A DNA stretch of 64,000 nt from JAWKWH01 sp963669415 (GCA_963669415.2 CAXXPS010000003.1:248001-312000); one strand, 5' to 3'; counted from the first letter of the stretch, positions 1 to 9,668 are shown. Translations and numbers: made by a program. Notes: generated by a model not told the origin, from the sequence alone.

Positions 1-1
1 T

Positions 2-166
2 GCCGCGAGAGATTCTGCCCGTGATATAAGCGGCGAATCGGTGGTGTTGTTGTCACCGGCATGTGCAAGTTTTGATCAGTTCAGGAATTTCGAGGTGCGG
101 GGAGAGGCTTTCAAAATGGCAGTGAGAGCGCTTGACGGTTTCGAGCCGTTCGGGAGCATCGGATAA
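2..166 (+). CDS. murD: UDP-N-acetylmuramoylalanine--D-glutamate ligase, C-terminal end (partial)
   Basis: An open frame enters from the left edge and stops at the TAA at 164-166. Its 54 residues include LLSPACASFDQFRNFEVRG, the C-terminal signature of MurD (the SPACASFD-F-NFE-RG element that contacts the UDP-muramoyl-alanyl-glutamate product). MurD adds D-glutamate to UDP-MurNAc-L-alanine in the cytoplasm. The stop overlaps the ATG of ftsW by one base (TAATG), so the two are probably translationally coupled. Most of the gene lies outside the window. Confidence 0.9.
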   Translation, partial: AARDSARDISGESVVLLSPACASFDQFRNFEVRGEAFKMAVRALDGFEPFGSIG

Positions 167-1317
167 TGGTGAGCCGTGTCGACCGAAGCCCCGCTGCCAA
201 TTGGTGGTGGACCGTCGATCGCTGGTTTTTGGCTGCCTTCCTGTGCCTCATGGGGCTCGGTGTGGTGCTGTCCTTTGCCGCAAGTCCTGCGGTCGCTGAG
301 CGCATCGGTCTGGATAGCTATCACTTCGTCACGCGCCAGATCATATTCATGGTTCCGGCGATATTGTTGATGATCGGGGTGTCGTTTCTGCAAAGACGTC
401 AGATCCGGCGCCTGGCGCTCGCGCTCCTGATCGGCTCAATCTTCGCCATGGTGGCGACCTTGTATGTTGGCTATGAGGTCAAGGGTTCGCGGCGATGGTT
501 GTCGATCCTGGGATTCTCGCTGCAGCCGTCGGAATTCGTGAAACCGGCCTTTGTGGTCATGTGCGCCTGGCTTTTTGCCGAACACAGACGACAGCCGGAT
601 ATTCCCGGCAATCTGTTTGCGATCATACTGTTGGGTCTGGTGACTGCGCTTTTGGTGGCGCAACCCGATTTTGGTCAAACCATTCTCATTGCCGGAACCT
701 GGGGCGCCATGTTCTTCATTGCCGGTGTGTCATGGCTGTGGATTGCCATTCTTGGTTCGCTGGCAATCGCGGGTGGCGCGGTCGCCTATTCGCTTTTTCC
801 GCACGTCTCTGGCCGTATTGACCGGTTCATCACAGGACAGGGTGACAATTATCAGGTTGAAATGGGCCGCGAGGCGATCATCAACGGCGGCTGGCTTGGC
901 CGCGGGCCGGGTGAGGGAGCGATAAAGCGTGTGCTGCCCGACAGCCACACAGATTTTATCTATTCGGTCGCAGCAGAAGAGTTCGGGATCATCCTGTGCT
1001 TCATCATTCTGGCTCTGTTTGCGTTCGTGGTGTTGCGTGGGTTGAAGGTTGCGCTCAGGCGCGAGGATGATTTCGCCCGCTATGCGATTTCGGGACTGGT
1101 GGTGCTGTTCGGCTTCCAGGCCATCATCAATATGAGTGTTAATCTGGAACTGATGCCGGCAAAGGGAATGACCCTGCCATTTGTTTCCTACGGCGGCTCG
1201 TCTTTGTTGGCGATGGCGATATCCATGGGAATGGTGCTGGCGTTGACACGCAAGGAACCGGAGCGGCGCAATACTTCCATCCTGCCGGTCGTCTCAAGAC
1301 CCATTCACGCTGGTTAA
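166..1317 (+). CDS. ftsW: Septal peptidoglycan glycosyltransferase FtsW (SEDS family)
   Basis: The 383-residue integral membrane protein has about ten hydrophobic segments. Visible SEDS signatures are GSRRWLSILG near residues 107-116, QPSEF at 120-124, PDSHTDFI near 258-265 followed by AEEFG, and PFVSYGGSS near 338-346. FtsW polymerises lipid II at the septum together with the class B transpeptidase FtsI. Length and motif spacing are normal. It starts one base inside the murD stop and is followed three bases after its own stop by murG. The division genes ftsQ, ftsA and ftsZ follow, which favours FtsW over the elongation paralogue RodA. Confidence 0.96.
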   Translation: MVSRVDRSPAANWWWTVDRWFLAAFLCLMGLGVVLSFAASPAVAERIGLDSYHFVTRQIIFMVPAILLMIGVSFLQRRQIRRLALALLIGSIFAMVATLYVGYEVKGSRRWLSILGFSLQPSEFVKPAFVVMCAWLFAEHRRQPDIPGNLFAIILLGLVTALLVAQPDFGQTILIAGTWGAMFFIAGVSWLWIAILGSLAIAGGAVAYSLFPHVSGRIDRFITGQGDNYQVEMGREAIINGGWLGRGPGEGAIKRVLPDSHTDFIYSVAAEEFGIILCFIILALFAFVVLRGLKVALRREDDFARYAISGLVVLFGFQAIINMSVNLELMPAKGMTLPFVSYGGSSLLAMAISMGMVLALTRKEPERRNTSILPVVSRPIHAG

Positions 1318-1320
1318 CCC

Positions 1321-2445
1321 ATGGGGAAAACGGTCCTTCTATCCGCTGGAGGAACGGGTGGACATTTGTTTCCGGCCCAAGCGCTGGCGCATGAGCTGGG
1401 ACGCCGGGGTTGGACGGTTTATCTGGCAACCGATGGCCGGGCGGAGCGATTTGCAGGGGAATTTCCGGCGCGGGAAACGTTCATCATTCCATCTGCAACA
1501 TTTGGTGGCAGAAATCCGGTCACACTTTTGAAGGCGCTTTGGACGATTTGGCGCGGAGTGCGCGAGACCGGGCGCGTGATCGGCCAGAAAAAACCGGATG
1601 CGGTGATCGGTTTTGGCGGTTATCCCACTTTGCCGCCGGTCTACGCGGCGAGCCGGCGAAAAGTACCGACCATAATCCACGAGCAGAATGCAGTGATGGG
1701 CCGGGCCAACAAGGCGCTTGCGGGATTGGTGAATGCCGTTGCCGGTGGTTTTTTGCCTGCAGACAGCGGTTCGCACGCCGACAAAACGGTTATCACCGGA
1801 AATCCGGTACGACCGGACGTGCTTGAGGCAGCAGGCCGACAATATGATTCAGCAAGACCCGGTAAACCCTTCAATTTGCTTGTATTTGGCGGCAGTCAGG
1901 GCGCGCGGTTCTTCAGTGAAGCCATTCCGGCTGCCGTCGAGCTGCTACCAGAAGAACTTCGTTCGCAGCTCAGTATCGTGCAGCAGGCCCGTGTCGAAGA
2001 CGAAGCCCGTGTCAAGCAGGCATATGAACACCTCGGGGTACGGGCAGAGGTATCCCCGTTTTTCAGCAACATGGCGGACCGGATTGCCAATGCGCACCTC
2101 GTGATATCGCGATCAGGTGCGTCGACAGTGTCGGAGATTTCCGCCATTGGCCGGCCGGCAATTCTCGTTCCGTATCCCTATGCGCTGGACCATGACCAGG
2201 CGGCAAACGCTGCCGCCCTGGCAAGCGTCGGCGGGGCCGAAGTTCATCACCAAAGAACGCTTGATGGGCCGGTGATTGCCGAAATTCTGAGCCAAGCCAT
2301 GGCGGAACCGGATCGTTTGTCCACCATGGCGTCCGCTGCAAAATCCGTTGGACGACCTGATGCCGTCCACTTGCTTGCAGACCTCGTCGAAGCTATTGCA
2401 TCCGGTCAATCCGTCGAACAGTTCAAACGTGGAGCGGTTTCATGA
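1321..2445 (+). CDS. murG: UDP-GlcNAc:lipid I N-acetylglucosaminyltransferase
   Basis: The 374-residue peripheral membrane glycosyltransferase (GT28, GT-B fold) makes lipid II from lipid I and UDP-GlcNAc on the inner face of the cytoplasmic membrane. The N-terminal loop GGTGGHLFPAQALA is at residues 10-23, FGGYP near 97 and GGSQGA near 188. SRSGASTVSE near 263 belongs to the UDP-GlcNAc-binding C-terminal domain. The ATG at 1321 lies just after the ftsW stop. The gene ends with an ATGA overlap with murC. All expected motifs are intact. Confidence 0.97.
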   Translation: MGKTVLLSAGGTGGHLFPAQALAHELGRRGWTVYLATDGRAERFAGEFPARETFIIPSATFGGRNPVTLLKALWTIWRGVRETGRVIGQKKPDAVIGFGGYPTLPPVYAASRRKVPTIIHEQNAVMGRANKALAGLVNAVAGGFLPADSGSHADKTVITGNPVRPDVLEAAGRQYDSARPGKPFNLLVFGGSQGARFFSEAIPAAVELLPEELRSQLSIVQQARVEDEARVKQAYEHLGVRAEVSPFFSNMADRIANAHLVISRSGASTVSEISAIGRPAILVPYPYALDHDQAANAAALASVGGAEVHHQRTLDGPVIAEILSQAMAEPDRLSTMASAAKSVGRPDAVHLLADLVEAIASGQSVEQFKRGAVS

Positions 2446-3842
2446 AGATGCCGTCCAGTATCGGTCTTGCGCACTTTATCGGAATTGGCGGCATCGGCAT
2501 GAGCGGCATTGCCGAGGTGTTGCACAATCTGGGATATGACGTGCAGGGTTCCGACCAGGCCGAGGGTGCGAATGTCCAGCGCCTGCGGGACAAGGGTATC
2601 AAGGTGTTTGTCGGCCACTCGGCCGAAAACCTGGGCTCTGCACAGGTTGTTGTGGTTTCGACTGCAATCAAAAGCTCCAATGAAGAGCTGATTGCTGCCC
2701 GCGAACGTTCACTGCCGATTGTCCGCCGGGCGGAAATGCTGGCGGAACTGATGCGGTTCCGGCAGTCAGTGGCCATTGGCGGCACGCACGGCAAGACAAC
2801 GACGACGTCCATGGTTGCGACGCTGCTCGAAGCCGGTGGCCTCGATCCCACCGTCATCAATGGCGGCATCATCAATGCCTATGGAACCAATGCCCGCATG
2901 GGCGAGGGCGACTGGATGGTTGTCGAGGCCGATGAGAGCGACGGTACTTTTTTGAAACTGCCGGCCGACGCCGTGGTGGTTACCAACATCGATCCGGAAC
3001 ATCTCGATCACTACGGATCGTTTGACAAGGTGCGGGAGGCCTTCAAGACCTTTGTCGAGAATGTGCCGTTTTACGGCTTTGCGGTGATGTGTATCGATCA
3101 TCCGGAAGTGCAGGCGCTCGTCAGCCGGATCGAGGATCGCCGCATCGTGACCTATGGCGAAAATCCGCAATCCGACGTGCGCTACTTCAACCACCGGATG
3201 GAAGGGCCTGAATCCGTCTTCGATGTGCTGCTGCGCAGCCGTCGCGGCAGGCCTGAGGTTTCGATTGAGGGCGTAAGGCTGCCAATGCCGGGTAAACACA
3301 ATGTTTCCAACGCAGTAGCGGCAATAACCGTTGCCAACAGGCTCGGAATCTCAGCAGACGACATCCGCCGGGGCATGGCTTCATTCGGCGGCGTGAAAAG
3401 GCGCTTCACCCATACCGGTTCGTGGAACGGTGTGGAAATTTTCGACGATTATGCACACCATCCGGTCGAAATCCGCGCTGTGCTGGCCGCGGCGCGCGAG
3501 GCGTGCAAGGGCAATGTCATCGCAATCTCCCAGCCGCACCGCTACACGCGGCTTCATGACTTGTTCGACGATTTTTCCGCCTGCTACAACGACGCCGATA
3601 CGGTCATGATTGCCCCGGTTTATCCTGCAGGTGAGGAACCTATTGAAGGTGCGGATGCCGCTAATCTGGCGGCCAACATACGCGCTGGCGGGCATCGCGA
3701 TGCGCGCGATATTTCAGGTCCGGAAGCAATCGCGCCCTTGGTGCGCGATATTGCAAAAGAGGGTGATTATGTCCTCTTCCTGGGTGCCGGAAACATCACC
3801 CAGTGGTCCTATGCGCTACCGGACGAATTGGCAGGTAGTTGA
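2442..3842 (+). CDS. murC: UDP-N-acetylmuramate--L-alanine ligase
   Basis: The 466-residue cytoplasmic Mur ligase attaches L-alanine to UDP-MurNAc with ATP. The N-terminal Rossmann loop GIGGIGMSGIAEVL spans residues 14-27. The ATP-binding P-loop GTHGKTTT is at 114-121, and DDYAHHPVEI near 335 is typical of MurC. The ATG at 2442 overlaps the murG stop (ATGA), and its own TGA overlaps the murB ATG (TGATG), so translation through murG-murC-murB is probably coupled. Nothing is unusual. Confidence 0.97.
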   Translation: MKMPSSIGLAHFIGIGGIGMSGIAEVLHNLGYDVQGSDQAEGANVQRLRDKGIKVFVGHSAENLGSAQVVVVSTAIKSSNEELIAARERSLPIVRRAEMLAELMRFRQSVAIGGTHGKTTTTSMVATLLEAGGLDPTVINGGIINAYGTNARMGEGDWMVVEADESDGTFLKLPADAVVVTNIDPEHLDHYGSFDKVREAFKTFVENVPFYGFAVMCIDHPEVQALVSRIEDRRIVTYGENPQSDVRYFNHRMEGPESVFDVLLRSRRGRPEVSIEGVRLPMPGKHNVSNAVAAITVANRLGISADDIRRGMASFGGVKRRFTHTGSWNGVEIFDDYAHHPVEIRAVLAAAREACKGNVIAISQPHRYTRLHDLFDDFSACYNDADTVMIAPVYPAGEEPIEGADAANLAANIRAGGHRDARDISGPEAIAPLVRDIAKEGDYVLFLGAGNITQWSYALPDELAGS

Positions 3843-4807
3843 TGGTCGACGGTGAAAAGCTACTGTCGGACCTGGGAGGCGTGCTCGGCGGGCTGCGCGG
3901 GCGCCTGACGCCGAACGCGGCGATGGACACCATTACCTGGTTTCGCGCCGGCGGTCCGGCTGAAGTTCTGTTCCAGCCGGCCGATGAAGACGATTTGGCG
4001 GCGTTTTTGAAAGCTGTTCCTGAAGACATACCGGTCATGGTTGTCGGCGTCGGTTCCAACCTGCTGGTTCGCGAGGGTGGCATAAGGGGGTTCGTCGTCC
4101 GCCTGTCGGCCAAAGGCTTTGGGGCCGTCACCGCGGTCGGTGGCAATCGATTGAGATCCGGTGCAGCCGCGTCAGATAAACGGGTAGCGGCTGTCGCACT
4201 TGAAACCGGGCTGGGTGGATTTCATTTCTATCACGGCATACCCGGCGGGATCGGCGGAGCGTTGCGCATGAATGCCGGCGCAAATGATGTGGAGACACGC
4301 GAGCGCGTGATCGAGGTCATTGCCTATGACCGCAAGGGAAATCGCCACGTGCTGACCAATTCGGACATGGGATACTCCTATCGGCATTCCGATGCGCCAG
4401 ATGAGCTGATTTTCACGTCCGCCGTGTTTGAAGGACAGCCGGACGATCCGGAAGCAATTCGAAAGGCGATGGACGAGGTTCAGCAGCACAGGGAGACAGT
4501 GCAGCCAATCCGTGAAAAGACCGGAGGATCGACGTTCAAGAACCCGCCCGGCACGTCTGCCTGGAAGGAAGTCGACAATGCCGGCTGCAGGGGATTGATA
4601 ATCGGCGGGGCGCAGGTGTCGCCAATGCATTGCAATTTCCTGATCAACACCGGAACCGCCACGGGCTACGACCTCGAATTTCTCGGCGAAACCGTCCGTT
4701 CGCGCGTGCTCGAAAAATCCGGCATTCGGCTGGAATGGGAAATCAAACGGGTAGGCGAATTTCAGCCAGGACGTGAGATCGATCCGTTTTTGGGGCGGCT
4801 GTTGTAA
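3842..4807 (+). CDS. murB: UDP-N-acetylenolpyruvoylglucosamine reductase
   Basis: The 321-residue FAD enzyme reduces UDP-GlcNAc-enolpyruvate to UDP-MurNAc with NADPH. FAD-binding elements VGVGSNLLVR (near 67-76) and GIPGGIGGALRMNAGA (near 133-148) are visible. The type I signature YSYRHS is near 178-183, the proton donor Ser is in GGSTFKNP near 228-235, and a Glu lies in LEWE near 300. The ATG at 3842, one base inside the murC stop, is chosen over the TTG at 3839. It is the last gene before a MATE transporter that interrupts the usual murB-ddl order. Confidence 0.96.
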   Translation: MVDGEKLLSDLGGVLGGLRGRLTPNAAMDTITWFRAGGPAEVLFQPADEDDLAAFLKAVPEDIPVMVVGVGSNLLVREGGIRGFVVRLSAKGFGAVTAVGGNRLRSGAAASDKRVAAVALETGLGGFHFYHGIPGGIGGALRMNAGANDVETRERVIEVIAYDRKGNRHVLTNSDMGYSYRHSDAPDELIFTSAVFEGQPDDPEAIRKAMDEVQQHRETVQPIREKTGGSTFKNPPGTSAWKEVDNAGCRGLIIGGAQVSPMHCNFLINTGTATGYDLEFLGETVRSRVLEKSGIRLEWEIKRVGEFQPGREIDPFLGRLL

Positions 4808-4901
4808 GTTTGCCGCAAACAGTAATCGACTTGGTAGTTCGCAGGGTATAGGGCAGTCCGGTTATTGCGCCGCGACTTTTCGCTGACGTCTGGCGGCCGC
4901 G

Positions 4902-6293
4902 GTGAAAGCAATGTCTGTCGAACAGAATTCGCAACCAGTTGCCAAATTCCAATCCTGGCCTGATCACATCCGGGCCACGATCAAGCTCGGCCTGCCGATT
5001 GTTGGCGCCTATCTGGCCCAGATTGCGATCACGACCACCGACACGATCATGATCGGGTGGCTGGGCGCGGTGCATCTGGCCGGAAGCGTGCTCGGGGCGC
5101 AGGCGTTCTTCTTCTTTCTCATGCTTGGATCCGGATTTGCCCATGCCATTGTCCCGATCGCCGCCCAGGCGCAGGGGCGAGGCGACAGCCGCGGTGTGCG
5201 GCGCTCGGTCCGCATGGGGTTCTGGATCACCTTCATCTACTGCGCGGTTTGTATGGTGCCGTTATGGTTCATCGAACCGATTCTGCTGGCAATCGGGCAG
5301 GAAGCCGAAGTTGTCGCGCTGTCAAATGCTTACATGACCGTGCTGCAATGGTCGCTGTTTCCGGCGCTGCTGACCTTTGTCCTGCGCTCATTCTTTGTCG
5401 CCGTGGAACGGCCTCAAATCATGCTCTGGACCACAGTGCTGGCGGCTGTGGTGAACGGGTTCCTGAATTACGCCTTGATCTTCGGGAATTGGGGCGCTCC
5501 GGCGCTGGGCGTGGTCGGAGCGGCATGGGCTTCTTTCATCACCACATTCGCGGTGTTTTTCATCCAATGCCTTTATGCCGCATGGCAACCGACGCTCAAG
5601 CAACTGGAACTGTTTGTCCGGATTTGGCGGGCAGACTGGCCGGCTTTCTTCGAAGTGCTGCGGCTCGGATGGCCGATCAGCCTGACCATCATTGCCGAAG
5701 CCGGGCTGTTCGGCGCTTCTTCGCTCTTGATGGGCTGGCTGGGAACAATCGAACTCGCCGCACACGGTATCGCGCTGCAACTCGCCTCAATTGCCTTCAT
5801 GGTTCCGCTTGGCCTGTCGAATGTCGCCACCGTTCGAGTGGGGCAGGCATTTGGCCGCGAAGATCACGCCGGCCTGAGCCGCGCCGCCAACACGGTGATG
5901 ATAATTGCTGCAATTTGGGGCGTTTTATCGGCGTGCCTGTTCGTAATTTTCCCTGAGCAGCTGTCCAGATTGTTTCTCGATCAGGCCAATCCGGACGCTG
6001 CAGCGGTGCTCGCGGCGTCTGTGGTGTTATTGGCATTTGCGGCTGCGTTTCAGCTCTTCGACAGCCTCCAGGCCGTAGCGGCAGGGTTGCTGCGCGGGCT
6101 GAAGGATACACGGTTACCCATGTTCATGGCAGTGTTCAGCTATTGGATCATCGGCGTGCCGGCAGCCTATGTCCTTGCCTTTCAATTCAACTTTGGCGGG
6201 TCGGGAATTTGGATAGGAATGGCGTTTGGTCTGTTTGCGGCGGCAATTTTGCTTGGTTTCAGGTTCTATCGGCTGGCTCCAATGGTCAAATGA
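4902..6293 (+). CDS. MATE family multidrug/cation antiporter (NorM-like)
   Basis: The 463-residue protein has about twelve hydrophobic segments arranged as two similar halves, as in MATE/NorM exporters that expel drugs or metabolites against Na+ or H+. Characteristic stretches are the N-terminal GLPIVGAYLAQIAITTTDTI followed by MIGWLG, and the matching second-half start RLGWPISLTIIAEAGLF. The start is either GTG 4902 or the ATG at 4911 three codons later; the ATG is equally plausible. About 95 bases separate it from murB, and it is not overlapped by its neighbours. It is an unexpected insertion in the cell-wall cluster. The substrate cannot be told from sequence. Confidence 0.88.
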   Translation: MKAMSVEQNSQPVAKFQSWPDHIRATIKLGLPIVGAYLAQIAITTTDTIMIGWLGAVHLAGSVLGAQAFFFFLMLGSGFAHAIVPIAAQAQGRGDSRGVRRSVRMGFWITFIYCAVCMVPLWFIEPILLAIGQEAEVVALSNAYMTVLQWSLFPALLTFVLRSFFVAVERPQIMLWTTVLAAVVNGFLNYALIFGNWGAPALGVVGAAWASFITTFAVFFIQCLYAAWQPTLKQLELFVRIWRADWPAFFEVLRLGWPISLTIIAEAGLFGASSLLMGWLGTIELAAHGIALQLASIAFMVPLGLSNVATVRVGQAFGREDHAGLSRAANTVMIIAAIWGVLSACLFVIFPEQLSRLFLDQANPDAAAVLAASVVLLAFAAAFQLFDSLQAVAAGLLRGLKDTRLPMFMAVFSYWIIGVPAAYVLAFQFNFGGSGIWIGMAFGLFAAAILLGFRFYRLAPMVK

Positions 6294-6487
6294 GGCCCTG
6301 CCGGATCGGTCAAACCCGATAAATTGCAATTATTTCGCGCAAGGACTTGCCACGGAATCAACTCTCTGATTCTTATGGCGCGAGGGTTTTCTTAACTGAG
6401 TCGTTTACGCGTAGTCCGCGTAGGGCGCCGGGGTGTTGTCGGCGCGCATGCGGTTTGCGCCCGGAATCTGAGTCGCAGGGGAGATGT

Positions 6488-7414
6488 ATGGCGGCGAAGC
6501 ATGTGGCAGTTCTGCTGGGCGGGTTTTCATCCGAACGGCCCGTGTCGCTGTCATCAGGCAATGCATGTGCGGATGCGCTGGAAGAGGAAGGTTACCGTGT
6601 CACCCGGGTGGATGTCGATCGCGATGTTGGCGCTGTTCTCGGAGAGCTGAAACCCGATGTGGCCTTCAATGCACTGCACGGTCCTTATGGGGAAGATGGA
6701 ATGATCCAGGGGGTGCTTGAATATCTGGAAATTCCCTACACGCACTCCGGCGTGTTGGCTTCGGCCCTGGCGATGGACAAGGAGCGCGCAAAGATCATCG
6801 CCCGAAAGGCCGGAATTCCTGTGGCCGAATCCAAGGTGATGAATCGGTTTGATTTCAAATCCACCCATCCGATGCCCGCGCCTTACGTGGTCAAGCCCGT
6901 TGCCGAGGGGTCAAGTTTCGGGGTCGTCATTGTCAAGGAAGGTCAGCACCATCCGCCCCAGATCATCGGGTCGGCCGACTGGAAATACGGCGACACGGTG
7001 ATGGTCGAGCGTTTTGTTCACGGGCGCGAGCTCACCTGTGCGGTGATGGGCGATGTTGCGCTTGGCGTGTGTGAAATTGTGCCGGTCGGGCACGAATTTT
7101 ACGACTATGATTCAAAATACGTCGAAGGAGGGTCAAAACACGTCTGTCCGGCGGAAATTTCACCAAATATTTACCAAAAAATTCAGACACTGTCGCTGAA
7201 GGCGCACCAGGCTATCGGCTGCCGCGGAGTTTCACGATCTGACTTCCGCTACGATGACCGGCATTCGGAAAATGGTGAGGTCATCTGGCTGGAAGTCAAC
7301 ACCCAGCCGGGTATGACGCCGACTTCGTTGGTGCCGGAGATCGCCGAACAAGCGGGACACTCGTTTGGCGAGCTTCTGAAGTGGATGGTGGAGGACGCAT
7401 CGTGTTTGCGTTGA
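6488..7414 (+). CDS. ddl: D-alanine--D-alanine ligase
   Basis: The 308-residue ATP-grasp enzyme makes the D-Ala-D-Ala dipeptide for peptidoglycan. Visible motifs are LLGGFSSERPVSLSSG at 9-24, HGPYGEDG near 64-71, KPVAEGSSFGV in the ATP-binding domain, and EVNTQPGMTPTSLVPE near the C terminus, which holds the Mg and substrate ligands. The frame is open upstream to 6347, but homology begins at MAAKHVAVLLGG. The ATG at 6488 is preceded by GGGGAGA, so that start is used. The end overlaps the start of ftsQ. Confidence 0.96.
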   Translation: MAAKHVAVLLGGFSSERPVSLSSGNACADALEEEGYRVTRVDVDRDVGAVLGELKPDVAFNALHGPYGEDGMIQGVLEYLEIPYTHSGVLASALAMDKERAKIIARKAGIPVAESKVMNRFDFKSTHPMPAPYVVKPVAEGSSFGVVIVKEGQHHPPQIIGSADWKYGDTVMVERFVHGRELTCAVMGDVALGVCEIVPVGHEFYDYDSKYVEGGSKHVCPAEISPNIYQKIQTLSLKAHQAIGCRGVSRSDFRYDDRHSENGEVIWLEVNTQPGMTPTSLVPEIAEQAGHSFGELLKWMVEDASCLR

Positions 7415-8364
7415 AGTCAGTGTTCTGGGGCGGAAAGATGCGTCACAAGACCCAGATGCCGGTCGAGATCGGCAGGCCTGGATCGGCTGTTTCGCGTTCT
7501 GCCGGCGAAGGGATGGTGCTTCCGCGGATCATGCGCAAACCGGCCCGTGTTTTCACGAGACTTCTTGCCGATGGCGCCGACACGCCGCGCTATGCTGCAA
7601 CGATCATGACAGCGGCATTGTTGTCTGCGACCGGCCTGTACGGCGCGGTGCTGGGCGGTCATATGCCTTCGGTCGTTCAGGCCGTCACGGCGAGAACCGG
7701 ATTTGCGGTCGAGGAGATCAAGATTTCAGGTCACCGGCAATTGTCTGAAATCGACATTGTCGGCGAGTTGGAGCTGAATGGATGGACGTCGCTGCTTGGT
7801 TATAGCGCACACGAGGCGCAATCCCGGATCACCGATTTGGCGTGGGTTGAAACGGCTTCCGTGCGGAAGATCTATCCATCGACACTGGAAATAAAGATTG
7901 TTGAACGTCAGCCGTTTGCGATCTGGCAAAATGGTTCGAAGCTCGCGCTGATCGAGCGCGACGGCAATGTTATTACCGCATATTCATCTGGCGAGTTTGC
8001 CACCGTGCCGCTTGTAGTCGGCCTGGGAGCGCCCGAGAAGGCGACTGAAATCGTCTCCAAAGTCGCTGAACACCCGGAATTGGCCGCAAAAGTCAAAGCC
8101 TATATCCGGATTGCAGACAGGCGTTGGGACCTCAGGCTGGACAACGGAATTTCCATCAGGTTGCCGGCCACCGGTGAAACGCAGGCGATATTTGACTTGG
8201 CGGAGTTGGACGAACGTCAAGACTTGCTCAAACGGAATATTGCCTCGGTCGATATGCGCCTTGGCGACAGGATGGTCATAGGGCTCACACCTGAGGCGCT
8301 GGACGCGCGCCAGACTGCATTGAAAGAACAGGCCGCAAAACGCCGCCGGGAGAAAAAGATATGA
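7402..8364 (+). CDS. ftsQ: Cell division protein FtsQ
   Basis: FtsQ is a bitopic inner-membrane protein with a periplasmic POTRA domain that links early and late divisome proteins. The 320-residue product has a basic cytoplasmic tail, one transmembrane segment (IMTAALLSATGLYGAVLGG, near 68-86) and a POTRA-like stretch (FAVEEIKISGHRQLSEIDIV). The YVES/FtsQ-type pattern WVETASVRKIYPSTLEIKIVERQPFAIW follows. The GTG at 7402 is preferred because GGAGGA lies six bases upstream; GTG 7381 and ATG 7438 are alternatives. It overlaps the end of ddl and shares ATGA with ftsA. Confidence 0.92.
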   Translation: MFALKSVFWGGKMRHKTQMPVEIGRPGSAVSRSAGEGMVLPRIMRKPARVFTRLLADGADTPRYAATIMTAALLSATGLYGAVLGGHMPSVVQAVTARTGFAVEEIKISGHRQLSEIDIVGELELNGWTSLLGYSAHEAQSRITDLAWVETASVRKIYPSTLEIKIVERQPFAIWQNGSKLALIERDGNVITAYSSGEFATVPLVVGLGAPEKATEIVSKVAEHPELAAKVKAYIRIADRRWDLRLDNGISIRLPATGETQAIFDLAELDERQDLLKRNIASVDMRLGDRMVIGLTPEALDARQTALKEQAAKRRREKKI

Positions 8365-9668
8365 CCTGGTTTGGCGGTCATGGATCTCCTGAAGGCCGTT
8401 CCGGCATCCTGACGGTGCTGGATGTCGGTTCGTCCAAGGTTTGTTGCATTATTGCCCGCCTGCGACCGGGCGGGTCCAGCGACCTGTTGCGCGGCCGTAC
8501 CCACCGTATTCAGGTGATCGGCATTGGTCATCAGCGCAGCCAGGGCATCAAGTCCGGTGTCGTCGTGGACCTGGGAAGCGCCGAACGGTCGGTGCGCCAG
8601 GCGGTTGATGCCGCGGAGCGCATGGCTGGGCTGACTGTTGAGTCGCTGATCGTCAACATGTCGGCCGGGCGGATCAGAAGCGAAAACTTTTCAGCAACGG
8701 TCAATCTGGGAGGCCATGAGGCCACTTCATCGGATATCAAACGCGTCCTGGCCGCCGGATCCAAGCAAGCCATGGCTGCGGAGCGCGAAGTCATTCACTC
8801 CATTCCGGCTGGATATTCGCTTGATTCCGAACGCGGAATTCGCGACCCGCTTGGAATGATCGGCGATGTGCTGGGTGTCAACATGCATGTGTTGACGGCC
8901 GATACGTCACCGGTGAGAAACCTCGAACTTTGCGTCAATCGCGCCCACCTTTCGATTGAGCGGATGGTTGCGACCCCTTATGCGGCCGGGCTCTCTGCAC
9001 TGGTCGAGGATGAAGGTGAGATGGGCGCAGCCTGTATCGACATGGGCGGCGGGACAACGTCGCTCGCTGTTTTCCAAAACGGGAATTTCGTCCATGGCGC
9101 GTCCGTGCCTGTTGGCGGGCTGCATGTGACCCAGGATTTGGCTCGCGGGCTTTCAACCGGGTTGGAGCACGCGGAGCGTCTGAAGGTCATGCACGGTTCA
9201 GCGTTGCCGGTCCCTGTCGATGATCAGGACATGGTCAATATTGCTTCGCTTTCCGGCGATGTTGCAGAGGCGCAGCAGCAAATTCCCCGTGCAGTCATGA
9301 ATCGCATCGTGCGCGCAAGGGTCGAAGAGATATTAGAAATGATACGCGACCGGCTGTCGCGCTCCGGATACTCCAGCGCGGTTGGAAAACGCATCGTGCT
9401 CACCGGTGGCGCCAGTCAACTGGCCGGTTTGCCTGAGGCAGCGCGGCGTGTTCTTGGAAGAAGCGCGCGAATTGGAAGGCCGTTGGGTGTGGCTGGCCTG
9501 CCCGAAGCTGCAAAAGGCCCGGCTTTTGCCGCGGCCATTGGCCTGATGATCTATCCGCAGATCGCAGGGTTTGAGAACAACAAGCGGAACAGGAATCGCA
9601 TTAGCGTGGCGTTGACCGGAACCGGACCGATCCAGCGGGTGGGTCAATGGTTCAGGAATAGTTTTTAG
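8361..9668 (+). CDS. ftsA: Cell division protein FtsA
   Basis: FtsA is an actin-like ATPase that tethers FtsZ to the membrane. The 435-residue protein shows LTVLDVGSSKVCCIIAR (phosphate 1 loop, near 13-29), CIDMGGGTTSLAVF (phosphate 2, near 225-238) and IVLTGGASQLAGLPE (adenosine loop, near 345). The SHS2/1c insertion of FtsA lies between the first two, and the C terminus RVGQWFRNSF resembles the amphipathic membrane-targeting helix. ATG 8361 overlaps the ftsQ stop. The gap to ftsZ is 73 bases. Confidence 0.96.
   Translation: MTWFGGHGSPEGRSGILTVLDVGSSKVCCIIARLRPGGSSDLLRGRTHRIQVIGIGHQRSQGIKSGVVVDLGSAERSVRQAVDAAERMAGLTVESLIVNMSAGRIRSENFSATVNLGGHEATSSDIKRVLAAGSKQAMAAEREVIHSIPAGYSLDSERGIRDPLGMIGDVLGVNMHVLTADTSPVRNLELCVNRAHLSIERMVATPYAAGLSALVEDEGEMGAACIDMGGGTTSLAVFQNGNFVHGASVPVGGLHVTQDLARGLSTGLEHAERLKVMHGSALPVPVDDQDMVNIASLSGDVAEAQQQIPRAVMNRIVRARVEEILEMIRDRLSRSGYSSAVGKRIVLTGGASQLAGLPEAARRVLGRSARIGRPLGVAGLPEAAKGPAFAAAIGLMIYPQIAGFENNKRNRNRISVALTGTGPIQRVGQWFRNSF

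Noticed and set aside
5057..5956. Open frame (299 codons) inside the MATE gene
   Set aside because: It lies in another frame of the MATE gene, is Arg/Cys-rich without hydrophobic pattern, and has no ribosome site.
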